64,000 bases of DNA from Murimonas intestini (GTDB taxonomy: Bacteria; Bacillota; Clostridia; Lachnospirales; Lachnospiraceae). This document shows, piece after piece, positions 24,514 to 33,430 of the stretch (the first letter of the stretch is position 1; every line of letters begins with the position of its first letter). The notes under the pieces are model-generated. The model was not told the origin of the DNA. It saw only the letters and a list, made by a program, of their open reading frames with translations, and did no database searches. The translations under genes were made by a program, and so were the position numbers. Where the stretch lies: positions 62,001 through 126,000 of the forward strand of contig QGGY01000006.1 of assembly GCA_003148945.1 (NCBI GenBank), in the 5' to 3' direction.

Positions 24514-27051
24514 TCAGAAGAGCACGCTGCTCAGTTCTTTAAATGTCATTTTCTTTTCCACTGCTTCTGCAAGCGCCGCCATTCTGGAAATATCACCGAT
24601 CAAAATCACTCCGCAGAGTCTGTTATTGAAGAAATAATACTTCTGGTACTGCTTTTTGCTGCCGTCTTTCATCTCCAGGGTCTTATATATGAGAGATGGG
24701 TTCTTGCCTGTATCACCTATGGCATAGAGCGCAGTATTCATACCGTGGAAGGTCAAAGCAGCCGGCACTGTTGTATAAGTAAGCTCTTCGCCCGCCGCAT
24801 TGGCTCCTGCCACCTTTCCCTCTTCCACAGCCTGGGGCCAGATAGCATAATTGACGCCCTCATACTGGGCACAGTCACCGCAGGCATAGATATCTTCTAT
24901 GTTTGTCTTCATCTGAGCATCTACTATCACCGCACGCTCCACTGAAATGCCTGCATCCGCCGCCAGGGCGGCATTGGCCCTCACGCCTGCTGAGACGATC
25001 ACCATCTGGGCCGGGAAGACCGTTCCGTCGCTGAGCCTCACCCCTGTCACATGCTCACCGCCCTCGATCTCCTGTATATTGACTCCGGTATACACTCTGA
25101 TCCCGTGTGACTCACAGATATCCTTTATCATACTGCTGCCGCTCTCATCCAGCTGGCGTCCCATGAGCTGGGGCGCTGCCTCCAGTACAGCCACGTCACA
25201 TTTAGCTTTCTTCAGCTCCCAGGCTGCCTCCAGCCCCAGGACACCGCCTCCTATAACTGCCACCTGCTTTATATCAGGAAGCAGTGAAGCTATTTTTTCT
25301 GTATCTGAAAGGCGGCGGATAGCGATCACCTCCGGTTTGTCATGTCCGGTGACCGGCGGTATGAAGCATTCACTGCCAAGGGCATAGACCAGCCTGCCAT
25401 ACTGGAGGACAGTTCCGTCGTCCAGCTTCACTTCCTTCTGCGCCGCATCCACAGAGACAACTGTTCTGCCGAGTATCTGGTATATCTTATTCTCCTCATA
25501 CCAGGACTCTTCCTCGATAGCCACCTGCTCCGGAGTCAGATCCGCCACAAGGGATTTGGTGAGCATAGGACGGTTATATGCAGGATACGGCTCGTTGGAA
25601 ACCATTACTATAGATCCCGTTTTGTCTCTTTCCCGTATAGCCTTCGCAGCAGAAATACCTGCAGCCCCGTTGCCCAGGATCAGGTACACCTGGTTCGTAT
25701 CCCTGCGGTATCCGCTCTCTTCTTCCTCCCACGGGATAAAATTCTCTTTTCCCACTCCGCATACAGGGCATACATCCAGGGATGAATCAAAGACCTCTCC
25801 GCACACAAGGCACTTTACCAGCTTCCTGGACCCTGTCTTTTTCTTTGGATTCTCTTTTTCCAGAAGAGTGCAGCCAAAATTATATCCATATTCATAGGCA
25901 TCTGTCATCTGGGCCTCACTTGGTTTGAACCGGACTTTCAGAGGCGGCATAACCTTCATCTTCAGCTGCTCCAGCCTCTCCATGATATGAGGTACGCCCT
26001 CCCCGCTCCATCCATAGCTTCCAAAGGCACTTGCCAGCTTCCCGCCGTGGGTTCCGGCAAATATAGATGTAGTCAGGTCCCAGATGGGTTTCAGGGCTTC
26101 ACCTACAATAGTTGGCGTCCCGAACAGGATGCCGTCGGCAAATCCCAGCTCCTCCAATACCACTGCCTGATCTGCTTCTACCAGGTCATATGAACGCACG
26201 TCCACATCGCCGCTGTCCCTGATGCCCTCTGCTATTTTCTCCGCCAGGCTCTTTGTGTAGCCGTAGGCGCTGACGTAAGGGATGATCACGGTCTTCCTGG
26301 GATTCGGGTTGACTACTGTGCACCATTCCCGGTAAGTATTCATAATAAAATCTATCTTCTCATCCAGCACAGGACCGTGTCCGGTGCAGATCATAGAAAT
26401 ATCAATATCCCTGATACGGTCCAAAGCTTTCAGCATAAAGGGCTTAAACGGCCCGATGATACAGTCGAAATAATATTTTGTTGCCCTCATGTAGCCTTCA
26501 TGGTCTGTCACCTTACTTACAAGGACATCGTCAAAGGCATAATGTGATCCGAAAGAATCACATGTGACCAGGATCTGCTCCTCCTCAATATAAGTATACA
26601 TCGTATCCGGCCAGTGCAGGTTCGGCACGAAAAAGAACCTCAGGTTTTTATCCCCGATCTGCATCCTCTGGTTGTCCCTGACAGCTATGCTGCAGAAATC
26701 CCCATTGACGATCTCTTTCAGGAAATTAATTGCACAGCCTGTAGCTATGATCTTCATCTGAGGGCTGTATTCCAGCAGCTTCTCAACGCTTCCGGCATGA
26801 TCCGGCTCTGTATGGCTGACTACAAGATAGTCGATCTTTGCCACATCTATAAGCTCTTTTAATTTAGCAATATAATCATCAAAAAATTTAACTTTGGCAG
26901 TCTCAAAAAGCACTACCTTGTCTCCTGCTTTCATCACATATGAATTATATGTTGTACCGAATTCCGTGTACATAATAATGTCAAACACCCGCAGGTCATG
27001 GTCTGCTATCCCTGCCCAGTAAAATCCTTTTCTCAGTTCTAATGTCTTCAT
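24514..27051 (-). CDS. Flavodiiron protein - rubredoxin - NAD(P)H:rubredoxin oxidoreductase fusion
   Basis: An 845-residue oxygen or NO reductase with its whole electron chain in one polypeptide. Diiron beta-lactamase-like domain (1-250) with H80, E82, D84, H85, H146, D165, H225 as ligands; flavodoxin (253-395); rubredoxin-like CLVC...CPVC (414-431); FAD/NADH oxidoreductase (455-840) with LGNGAAGISAA and GGGVLGLEAAWEL dinucleotide motifs. Such multidomain forms occur in Clostridia and reduce O2 to water with NADH. The ribosome-binding site is poor and a 6-bp hairpin (27063-27082) sits in the leader. Next to a hemerythrin, consistent with oxygen defence. Confidence 0.93.
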   Translation of the reverse strand: MKTLELRKGFYWAGIADHDLRVFDIIMYTEFGTTYNSYVMKAGDKVVLFETAKVKFFDDYIAKLKELIDVAKIDYLVVSHTEPDHAGSVEKLLEYSPQMKIIATGCAINFLKEIVNGDFCSIAVRDNQRMQIGDKNLRFFFVPNLHWPDTMYTYIEEEQILVTCDSFGSHYAFDDVLVSKVTDHEGYMRATKYYFDCIIGPFKPFMLKALDRIRDIDISMICTGHGPVLDEKIDFIMNTYREWCTVVNPNPRKTVIIPYVSAYGYTKSLAEKIAEGIRDSGDVDVRSYDLVEADQAVVLEELGFADGILFGTPTIVGEALKPIWDLTTSIFAGTHGGKLASAFGSYGWSGEGVPHIMERLEQLKMKVMPPLKVRFKPSEAQMTDAYEYGYNFGCTLLEKENPKKKTGSRKLVKCLVCGEVFDSSLDVCPVCGVGKENFIPWEEEESGYRRDTNQVYLILGNGAAGISAAKAIRERDKTGSIVMVSNEPYPAYNRPMLTKSLVADLTPEQVAIEEESWYEENKIYQILGRTVVSVDAAQKEVKLDDGTVLQYGRLVYALGSECFIPPVTGHDKPEVIAIRRLSDTEKIASLLPDIKQVAVIGGGVLGLEAAWELKKAKCDVAVLEAAPQLMGRQLDESGSSMIKDICESHGIRVYTGVNIQEIEGGEHVTGVRLSDGTVFPAQMVIVSAGVRANAALAADAGISVERAVIVDAQMKTNIEDIYACGDCAQYEGVNYAIWPQAVEEGKVAGANAAGEELTYTTVPAALTFHGMNTALYAIGDTGKNPSLIYKTLEMKDGSKKQYQKYYFFNNRLCGVILIGDISRMAALAEAVEKKMTFKELSSVLF

Positions 27052-27124
27052 TCTTATTGTATACTGCCGCTATTTTGGCAGTCATTCCCCTTTCTGTATG
27101 AGTCTGGAAACCTGTAAATGGCAA

Positions 27125-27165
27125 AAATGACCCCGGCGTCCCCCGCAGGACACCAAGAGTCATTT
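27125..27165 (-). terminator. Terminator of the hemerythrin gene
   Basis: Outer stem AAATGAC/GTCATTT enclosing a 7-bp GC-rich inner stem, then TTTTT on the minus strand. It separates hemerythrin from the flavodiiron gene, which must have its own promoter or rely on readthrough. Confidence 0.75.
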
Positions 27166-27175
27166 GTAAATATCT

Positions 27176-27580
27176 TTAATTTTCCCTGATAAACTGTGCT
27201 ACCTGTTTGTCCCATACCTGGATATGGTTCAGCAGCCAGTCTACGACATTTTTCTTGACAGCTGCCACAAAAGCATCACTGGGGCCTTCTTCCTCCTCCA
27301 GCATTTCCTTTAATTCTTCTACAGCCCTGACAAATCTGCCATGCTGTACTTTGTGTGATTCCAGAAGTGGATATCCGTTCTCTTCCTGAAGCTTTTCCTC
27401 ATCTCTAAAGTGGTATTCTGTATAATCCATGAGGAAATCCAAAGTCTGGACTGCGATATTCTTTTCCTTGCCGGCCGCGCATGCATCCGTCAGCTTATTT
27501 ACCCTTGCAATCAATTCTTTATGTTCTGTATCAATCAGTTCATTACCTGTTTCCAAAGACTTGTCAAATTCGATGCTCAT
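27176..27580 (-). CDS. Bacteriohemerythrin
   Basis: A 134-residue four-helix diiron protein. All expected ligands are present: H20 (TEHKEL), H57 and E61 (YHFRDEE), H76 and H80 (HKVQH), H119 and D124 (HIQVWD). It binds O2 reversibly and probably buffers or delivers it to the adjacent flavodiiron reductase. Start supported by AAGGAGGAAG. It has its own promoter and terminator. Confidence 0.95.
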   Translation of the reverse strand: MSIEFDKSLETGNELIDTEHKELIARVNKLTDACAAGKEKNIAVQTLDFLMDYTEYHFRDEEKLQEENGYPLLESHKVQHGRFVRAVEELKEMLEEEEGPSDAFVAAVKKNVVDWLLNHIQVWDKQVAQFIREN

Positions 27581-27623
27581 ATTCTTCCTCCTTATTTGCT
27601 AAACAGTAATCTGCATTCTCCAC

Positions 27624-27644
27624 GGCATTTTAACCGAAAATGCC
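27624..27644. promoter_or_regulatory. Inverted repeat in the hemerythrin leader
   Basis: Perfect GGCATTTT-N5-AAAATGCC just downstream of the promoter. It can act as a DNA operator or as an RNA hairpin in the leader. Confidence 0.4.
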
Positions 27645-27657
27645 ATTCATGAGCTCT

Positions 27658-27686
27658 ATTATAACAAATAGGCAAAACATTTACAA
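27658..27686 (-). promoter_or_regulatory. Promoter of the hemerythrin gene
   Basis: TTGTAA (complement of 27681-27686), 17 nt, TATAAT (27658-27663), about 80 bp before the start codon and immediately after the end of the GH127 gene. Confidence 0.65.
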
Positions 27687-27692
27687 GCATTC

Positions 27693-29657
27693 TTATTCTA
27701 CATACATGACGGGCATCCATATCCTCATTTCGCCCATGCCTCTGTTGTCCCAGGCGAAATATGGGATCAGCCTGACATCCACTTCCCGCACGCCACTAAA
27801 CCTGAATTTCTGATAGAGGGCATTTCTGTCATAGCCTTCTCTGTTCTGGCACAGCGCCTTTCCTTTTAAAGCCGTCATGGACCTTCCCTGTATTTCGAAG
27901 GGTTCTGGTTCAAAGACTGCATTGCTGGCAAAGAGCAGGTCATCCATTGTCTCCACATCCACGTCCGGTGTCTCCATACAGTAGACAAGAGGCCCCCTCT
28001 CCACTGCTACCTGGCAGCTGTCTTCCTCTACCATGGGATTGGCGGCAGTATACCTGGCCGGCATGTCAAATATGATCTCGATCCGTGTGCCTTCCAGCTT
28101 CTCTGCATCCACTCTGTAATATGTACAGGCATCTTCTCCTAAAATCTGCTTTTCGGAGCCGTCAGGCAGCACGATCCTGCCTTTTTCTGCCCATCCCGGT
28201 ATCCTCACACAGAACCCTGACGGGACGTCCTTCTCAACATCAGTGATCTCCAGCACGATCCTGCCGTCATAGGGGTATCCCGTAGACTGCTTCAGGGTGA
28301 ACTTAGCTCCGTTTTTCAGCTCAATCTGCGCCTCACTTGCACCGTACATTCCCAGCCACACTGCATCCTCAGACACACTGTATGCATATTCACTTGCCTG
28401 GGAGAGCAGACGGGAGAGATTTGGCGGACAGCAGTAGCTCAGGATATATTCGCTCCTTGTCAGCGGCCATATCATCTCATATTCCAGCTTCTTAGCACGG
28501 CGCAGCATATTTTCATAGAAATAACGCTTTCCGTCCAGGCTGACGGCTGCCATATTTACATTGAGCATGGCCCTCTCGATCATGTCAAAATATTTAGCTT
28601 CCCGCTTGATGTTGAACATCCTGAGGGCCCACATGACAAGGCCTATGGATGCGCACGTTTCATTGTAAGCCGTAATATTCGGCAGCTGATACTCGTAGCC
28701 GTATGCCTGGTGGATCTTCTGGTCAACGAAGAAATTCCCATATGGGGACACTCCGTTATAGAGGGCGCCGCAGCCTCCTGTTATATAGATCTTATGGGCA
28801 TTTAAGCTGTCCCACATCTTATCCAGGACTGCGTCATACTCCTCATCCCATTCCTCAGACAGCAGGTCAGCCACGCCTGCATACAGATAATTGGCGCGGA
28901 CAGCATGGCCCACGATCTTCTCATGCTTCTTTAACGGCAGCCTGTCCTGGTTGTCATCTGTCCCGTCCTTGACGGAATCTCTCAGTTCGATGGCCATTCT
29001 GGCAAGCTCCAGGTACTTCCTGTCATTCGTAGTGCGGTACATCTCTACCAGCCCCATGTAATGCGACGGGCAGACTGCTGTCTGCACTTCACCTGTCCTG
29101 GCTGCCTCTTCATACAGATTCTTCAGGTAATCAGCTGTCCTTACAGCTATATTCAGGAAATTATCTTTGCCTGTAACTCGCTTATGAAGGCAGGCTGCAG
29201 TAAACATATGCCCGAAATTATACACCTCAAAATCGTTCACATCACCCATCCTGGAGATCCCGTTTGCGCTGCGCTCTCCAATGATCTGCTTAGTGGACAG
29301 ATAACCGTCCTCCTGCTGTGCCTTCCCGATCAGCTCAATGTAGCTGTCTATCTCTTTTTGCAGGGACTCATCCTTATTTCTGGCTGCCGTATAGATGGCA
29401 GACTCCATCCATTTATAGAAATCTCCGTCACCGAATACGGTGCCGTCAAAATCTCCTTCTGCCTCCCCTGCACAGATTTTAAAGTTCTCAACCACATGGC
29501 TGATATCCTTACTGTCAAACATGTGCTTCAGCTGGGGAACCATGCCCTGTGCACACATCTTCTCACAATCCGCCCAGAAGCCTGCTGTCCATCTGACCGC
29601 ATTCCAGGGCAGCTGGGCGGCTTTCGCGTATTTTGATCTCGTGGTATCTGTTAACAT
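27693..29657 (-). CDS. GH127 beta-L-arabinofuranosidase-like glycoside hydrolase
   Basis: A 654-residue intracellular enzyme (no signal peptide) of glycoside hydrolase family 127. The zinc/nucleophile set of the family is visible: AYNETCAS (Glu and Cys) and YCCPPN (two Cys, one of them the expected nucleophile). An (alpha/alpha)6 barrel is followed by beta domains from about residue 430. The characterised family activity is removal of beta-linked L-arabinofuranose. Last gene of sugar operon 1; its ATG overlaps the racemase stop region (AGAATAAAGGATG), implying coupling. Confidence 0.93.
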   Translation of the reverse strand: MLTDTTRSKYAKAAQLPWNAVRWTAGFWADCEKMCAQGMVPQLKHMFDSKDISHVVENFKICAGEAEGDFDGTVFGDGDFYKWMESAIYTAARNKDESLQKEIDSYIELIGKAQQEDGYLSTKQIIGERSANGISRMGDVNDFEVYNFGHMFTAACLHKRVTGKDNFLNIAVRTADYLKNLYEEAARTGEVQTAVCPSHYMGLVEMYRTTNDRKYLELARMAIELRDSVKDGTDDNQDRLPLKKHEKIVGHAVRANYLYAGVADLLSEEWDEEYDAVLDKMWDSLNAHKIYITGGCGALYNGVSPYGNFFVDQKIHQAYGYEYQLPNITAYNETCASIGLVMWALRMFNIKREAKYFDMIERAMLNVNMAAVSLDGKRYFYENMLRRAKKLEYEMIWPLTRSEYILSYCCPPNLSRLLSQASEYAYSVSEDAVWLGMYGASEAQIELKNGAKFTLKQSTGYPYDGRIVLEITDVEKDVPSGFCVRIPGWAEKGRIVLPDGSEKQILGEDACTYYRVDAEKLEGTRIEIIFDMPARYTAANPMVEEDSCQVAVERGPLVYCMETPDVDVETMDDLLFASNAVFEPEPFEIQGRSMTALKGKALCQNREGYDRNALYQKFRFSGVREVDVRLIPYFAWDNRGMGEMRIWMPVMYVE

Positions 29658-30319
29658 CCTTTATTCTCCAATGCTTTCTTCAGCTCTGCAGCCCCGTATC
29701 TGGGGCTTGAGACAACAGTTTTTCCATATGTCTGTGATATCAGTTCCTCGCAGTAAGCCATTGACCCCTGGCAGAGCAGGATGACATCCACATCTTCCGC
29801 TATCTTTCCCGCATATGATACCATAAGCTCTTTAAACTTTTCCTGGTCAAGGCCGAAAGCCCCTTCCACAAGGCAGTCCACTATCTCCACATGGCGTCCA
29901 AGCTCCCTGCTGACACGTTTTACAGTGTTCTTTGTAGGCTCCAGTGTTGTGGGGAGCGTGGCCATGAGGCCTATCCTCCTGCCCCTACGCACTGCGTCCC
30001 TGCACATTTCCTCATCGATGCGGACGATGGGCACGCCTGCATACCTGGCAAAATCCTGCATAGAATCAGCTGCCTCGCCCACAGAGGAGCACACATTCAG
30101 TATAGCGTCAGCCCCGTCCTTCATAGCCTGCACAAAAAGCTCCGCCAGAAGCGCGGCCGCCTCTGTTGTCACATATCCCGCTTCCCTGGCCTTTGCCAGG
30201 ATATCGGGATTCTGATAACTCAGGATCTCTGCGTCTTCGCCCAGATTTTTCCTGACCTCAGACTCCAGCAGTTCTATAAGCTCCGGAGTCGTGCTTGTAT
30301 ATACAAGTGCTGCTTTCAT
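29651..30319 (-). CDS. Aspartate/glutamate racemase-superfamily protein
   Basis: A 222-residue protein with the two pseudo-symmetric halves of the Asp/Glu/hydantoin racemase superfamily. The first catalytic Cys is in NVCSSVGEA, the second in LLCQGSMAY. In sugar operons of gut Clostridia this family occurs without known substrate; an epimerase or isomerase step on an acidic or amide sugar product is possible but unproven. It lies between the trehalase-like glycosidase and GH127 with short gaps. Start follows AGAAGGAG. Confidence 0.82.
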   Translation of the reverse strand: MKAALVYTSTTPELIELLESEVRKNLGEDAEILSYQNPDILAKAREAGYVTTEAAALLAELFVQAMKDGADAILNVCSSVGEAADSMQDFARYAGVPIVRIDEEMCRDAVRRGRRIGLMATLPTTLEPTKNTVKRVSRELGRHVEIVDCLVEGAFGLDQEKFKELMVSYAGKIAEDVDVILLCQGSMAYCEELISQTYGKTVVSSPRYGAAELKKALENKGC

Positions 30320-30334
30320 TCTTAAGTCTCCTTC

Positions 30335-31597
30335 TTATTTCTGTGCTTCCAGTTCATCCGCCATGTTCAGGGCAAGTATATTCCAGTTTATGAATCCCCC
30401 GTTCATGATCGGCTCTCCTGAAAACGGATTGTAATACTCATGCATACTTCCTGTCTTTTCCAGGTCCTGTCCCAGCAGCTTCAGGCTCTGCCCGCATATC
30501 CTGGCCGCCTCTTCCCTGTAGCCGTAGTTGAGCAGTCCCCTGAAAACAATGTAGTTGGCTACCAGCCATACAGGCCCAAGCCAGTTGGAGGGATTATTTG
30601 TCACTGAGAGGTCAAACATCTTCTCATCCTTTGCCAGAGTGGTGATCCCCCAGGGGGAGGAGAATGTACTCTCATCCTCAAAGTGTTTTACCAGCTCCGC
30701 TGCCTGCTCCTCTGTGGCAAATCCCGCCCACATTGGAAGAAAGCCGGACCATGTGCGTATCTTGATGGGAAGTGTCTTCCAGAACACGCCCAGCCCTTCA
30801 TGGAACCAGTCGAATTTTCTAGTCTTGATGTCAACATCTACAGAATAAAAGAATTTATCACGCTTGTCATAGCATTCCCTCTGTATGGCCTTCTCAAGTC
30901 TTGCCGCCTTCTCCTTGTACCAGACTGCCCTGTCATGGTCCTGGTTCACTGCCTCCAGGATCCTGGCCATGCATTTAAGCTCCTCCGTCATGAAGCTGTT
31001 CAGGAAAATATTGGCTGTGGAGAATTTCGGCCGCCCAAAGGAAGCCGGGTCATTATCCATCCCTATCATGATGTCATCGCACCACACATAGAGCTGCGGA
31101 TTTTCAAAATAGTAATTCTTGTCATAGCACTCGAAATATTTCTCCAGCTGGCCTATATACCCCGCTGCCCATCCATAGTCTTTGCAGTAGTCTGAGATAA
31201 GGCAGATCTGCTGGCACAGGAAGGGCTTGTGCATATTCATGAGTATCCCTTCCTTATGCTTCATATTCAGATATGGTTCAGGCCATTTCCCCAGCTCTAT
31301 CATCATGGGGATATAACCGTCAGGGAGCTGGTGGTCCATAAAATTCCTCACATTTCCCTTGGCGTGCTCTATGATCTTATCCTCAAGCGCACCGCCCTTT
31401 AACTTCTTAGCCAGATTCAGCAGACCGTAAACTGACCAGAAGGTGTCCCAGTCCCACACATTTCCATCATATACGGAACCCGGGTCAATGAAGGGATAAT
31501 GGATGAATCCCACCGGCTTTTTCAGTACTGTGTCAACGTTCTCTTCTATATAGCCGTATATCCTTTTTCTGTATTCTTCCAGCAAAGCTTTTTCCAT
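30335..31597 (-). CDS. MGH1/GH63/GH37-like alpha-toroid glycosidase
   Basis: A 420-residue (alpha/alpha)6-barrel protein. Conserved trehalase/GH63-type segments are seen: YDGNVWDWDTFWSVYGL near the N-terminus, the central WCDDIMIGMDNDP, and the C-terminal SMHEYYNPFSGEP with NWNILAL. Likely an intracellular exo-glycosidase such as a glucosidase, trehalase or glycosylglycerate hydrolase; specificity is not readable. I start at ATG 31597, 10 nt after GGAGGG; an earlier ATG at 31615 is itself overlapped by that site. It follows the second permease gene at once. Confidence 0.82.
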   Translation of the reverse strand: MEKALLEEYRKRIYGYIEENVDTVLKKPVGFIHYPFIDPGSVYDGNVWDWDTFWSVYGLLNLAKKLKGGALEDKIIEHAKGNVRNFMDHQLPDGYIPMMIELGKWPEPYLNMKHKEGILMNMHKPFLCQQICLISDYCKDYGWAAGYIGQLEKYFECYDKNYYFENPQLYVWCDDIMIGMDNDPASFGRPKFSTANIFLNSFMTEELKCMARILEAVNQDHDRAVWYKEKAARLEKAIQRECYDKRDKFFYSVDVDIKTRKFDWFHEGLGVFWKTLPIKIRTWSGFLPMWAGFATEEQAAELVKHFEDESTFSSPWGITTLAKDEKMFDLSVTNNPSNWLGPVWLVANYIVFRGLLNYGYREEAARICGQSLKLLGQDLEKTGSMHEYYNPFSGEPIMNGGFINWNILALNMADELEAQK

Positions 31598-31619
31598 CTT
31601 GATACTGCCCTCCATTGTG

Positions 31620-32456
31620 TTAGCCCTTAACAGCCCCTGCTGCCATACCTTCCATAACTGTTTTATTCAGGAACATATAGATGACAAGCATAGGCATAAC
31701 GCTCATTGATACTGATGCGAAGATAGCTCCCCAGTTCTTTGCCCCAAACTCATTCTGGAAATAGAGCAGACCTGTCTGTACTGTCTTCAGGGATGTGTCA
31801 TTGATAAATGTCATTGAGAAGAGCAGGTCGTTCCATTTAAAGAAGAACTGAAGGACGAGTACTGTCACGATCGCGTTCTTCATCAGAGGCACAACCACGT
31901 GCCACATCATCTTATAGATACCGCAGCCGTCGATAACTGACGCCTCCATGATCTCATCCGGCAGAGATCTCAGATAGCCTGTCACCAGGTATATGGACAG
32001 TGACAGTCCGAATGCTATGTAGGCCAGGATAAGGCTTGCTCTTGTATTGATCAGCCCCACATTATTGTAGATCTGGAACAGAGGTATCAGGGCAATGGCT
32101 ACAGGCACCATGATTCCCAGCTGGAAATATTTTGCCACCCTGTCTTTCCACTTCCAGTCCATCTTAGTCACCGCGAATCCCACTGTCACTGCAAAGATCA
32201 CGATAAACACAAGAGATACCAGGGTATTGATCAAACTGTTCTTAAAGAAAGTGGACATATGTCCCCTTGTCCATGCATCAATATAGTTCTGGACATAAAA
32301 TCCCTCATTGAGCGCGTAAGCAGGCTTGCTGCTCCACTCAAACCCCTGCTTAAAGGAAGCTGTGAGCATCCAGAAGAGGGGGTAAACTTCTACGATCACT
32401 AATAACAGGATAAATACTTTAATCAGTACAGAACTTACTTTAAACTTCTTCTTCAT
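31620..32456 (-). CDS. Carbohydrate ABC importer permease, MalG type (operon 1)
   Basis: A 278-residue permease with six membrane helices and the EAA loop EIMEASVIDGCGIYKMM, which docks the ATPase. It ends GMAAGAVKG, the common end of CUT1 MalG-type proteins. I begin at ATG 32456, 7 nt after AAGGAGG; a GTG lies two codons earlier. Partner of the upstream permease. No ATPase gene in the operon, so a shared MsmK-like ATPase is assumed. Confidence 0.94.
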   Translation of the reverse strand: MKKKFKVSSVLIKVFILLLVIVEVYPLFWMLTASFKQGFEWSSKPAYALNEGFYVQNYIDAWTRGHMSTFFKNSLINTLVSLVFIVIFAVTVGFAVTKMDWKWKDRVAKYFQLGIMVPVAIALIPLFQIYNNVGLINTRASLILAYIAFGLSLSIYLVTGYLRSLPDEIMEASVIDGCGIYKMMWHVVVPLMKNAIVTVLVLQFFFKWNDLLFSMTFINDTSLKTVQTGLLYFQNEFGAKNWGAIFASVSMSVMPMLVIYMFLNKTVMEGMAAGAVKG

Positions 32457-32468
32457 TTTCACGCCTCC

Positions 32469-33347
32469 TTAATCTTTCTTGTCAAACTTGCCTATGATTG
32501 TCGCTCCAATGACACAGATCAGGAATATGACAATGGCAATAACACTGCCGTACCCCACCTTGCTGTAGGAGAAGGAAACATTATACATGTACATGGATAG
32601 TGACTTGGTGGCATTTCCAGGCCCGCCGTTTGTGAGCGCCAGGGCTGACTCAAACATCTTCACTGTACCTGAGAAGCTGAATACAAGCGAGGTGATGATG
32701 ACAGGTCTCAGCAGCGGCGCTAATACATAGCGGAACAGGCTGAAGCCGTGTGCCCCGTCTATCCTGGCTGCCTCCACAACATCCTCTGAGATATCCAGCA
32801 GCGCACCGTAGAAGATAACAGAATAAAAGCCCATAGCTACCCAGATATCCATCACGCACAGGGAGCCAAGCGCTGTGGACGCCTGACCGATCCAGGGCTG
32901 TACCAGGCTTTTAAGTCCGATACCATCCAGAAGGCTGTTTAACAGGCCATAGTTTGGCTGGATCTCATAAATCTTTGCAAACAGCTGTCCTACTGCCACT
33001 GTCGGCAATACTACCGGGAAGAATACAAGTGTCCTGACGATTGTTTTAAATTTCTTCAGCCAGAACTTAAACATCAGCGCCAGAAGAAGCCCCAGGCCCA
33101 CCTGGCCAAACATAACCACGGCTATGTATTTAACATTTACAATAAGGGCTGCTTTAAAGTTTTTATCATTAAAAAGCATCTTATAATTGTCCAGCCCGCA
33201 GAATTCCCACTTCAGTCCCGGTGAACCGGAATACAGGGAATAATACAGGGACCATACTACCGGCAGTGCAACGATGGCTGTATAGAGAACAAGAGCCGGG
33301 ACAACAAAAAGCGCGATCGCCTTTTTATTTGCTAGTACATTTTTCAT
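32469..33347 (-). CDS. Carbohydrate ABC importer permease, MalF type (operon 1)
   Basis: A 292-residue CUT1 permease with six membrane helices and the EAA loop EDVVEAARIDGAHGFSLF. The start at 33347 follows GGAAGG; the open frame extends upstream through the intergenic hairpin, which argues against the longer version. Forms the membrane channel with the MalG-type partner 12 bp downstream. Confidence 0.94.
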   Translation of the reverse strand: MKNVLANKKAIALFVVPALVLYTAIVALPVVWSLYYSLYSGSPGLKWEFCGLDNYKMLFNDKNFKAALIVNVKYIAVVMFGQVGLGLLLALMFKFWLKKFKTIVRTLVFFPVVLPTVAVGQLFAKIYEIQPNYGLLNSLLDGIGLKSLVQPWIGQASTALGSLCVMDIWVAMGFYSVIFYGALLDISEDVVEAARIDGAHGFSLFRYVLAPLLRPVIITSLVFSFSGTVKMFESALALTNGGPGNATKSLSMYMYNVSFSYSKVGYGSVIAIVIFLICVIGATIIGKFDKKD

Positions 33348-33374
33348 CTCTCTACCTTCCTTCTTCTTTAAGAA

Positions 33375-33407
33375 AGGCACCGGATGTTTGGGGAACACCC
33401 GGTGCCT
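33375..33407 (-). terminator. Stem-loop between binding-protein and permease genes (operon 1)
   Basis: Perfect 9-bp outer stem (33375-33383 with 33399-33407), extended by inner pairing, followed on the minus strand by TTTCTTAAA. Weak U-tail: likely a partial terminator or mRNA 3'-end stabiliser that makes more binding protein than permease. Confidence 0.6.
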
Positions 33408-33430
33408 CATCTCAGTTACTGTATGCTCTC

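Noticed and set aside
27052-27090. Upstream ATG and small frame in the flavodiiron leader
   Set aside because: The ATG is only 1 nt from the purine stretch and out of frame; without conservation data a leader peptide cannot be supported.
29440-30325. Plus-strand open frames opposite the racemase and GH127 genes
   Set aside because: Long antisense frames arise from codon bias of the minus-strand genes; they lack ribosome-binding sites and family motifs.
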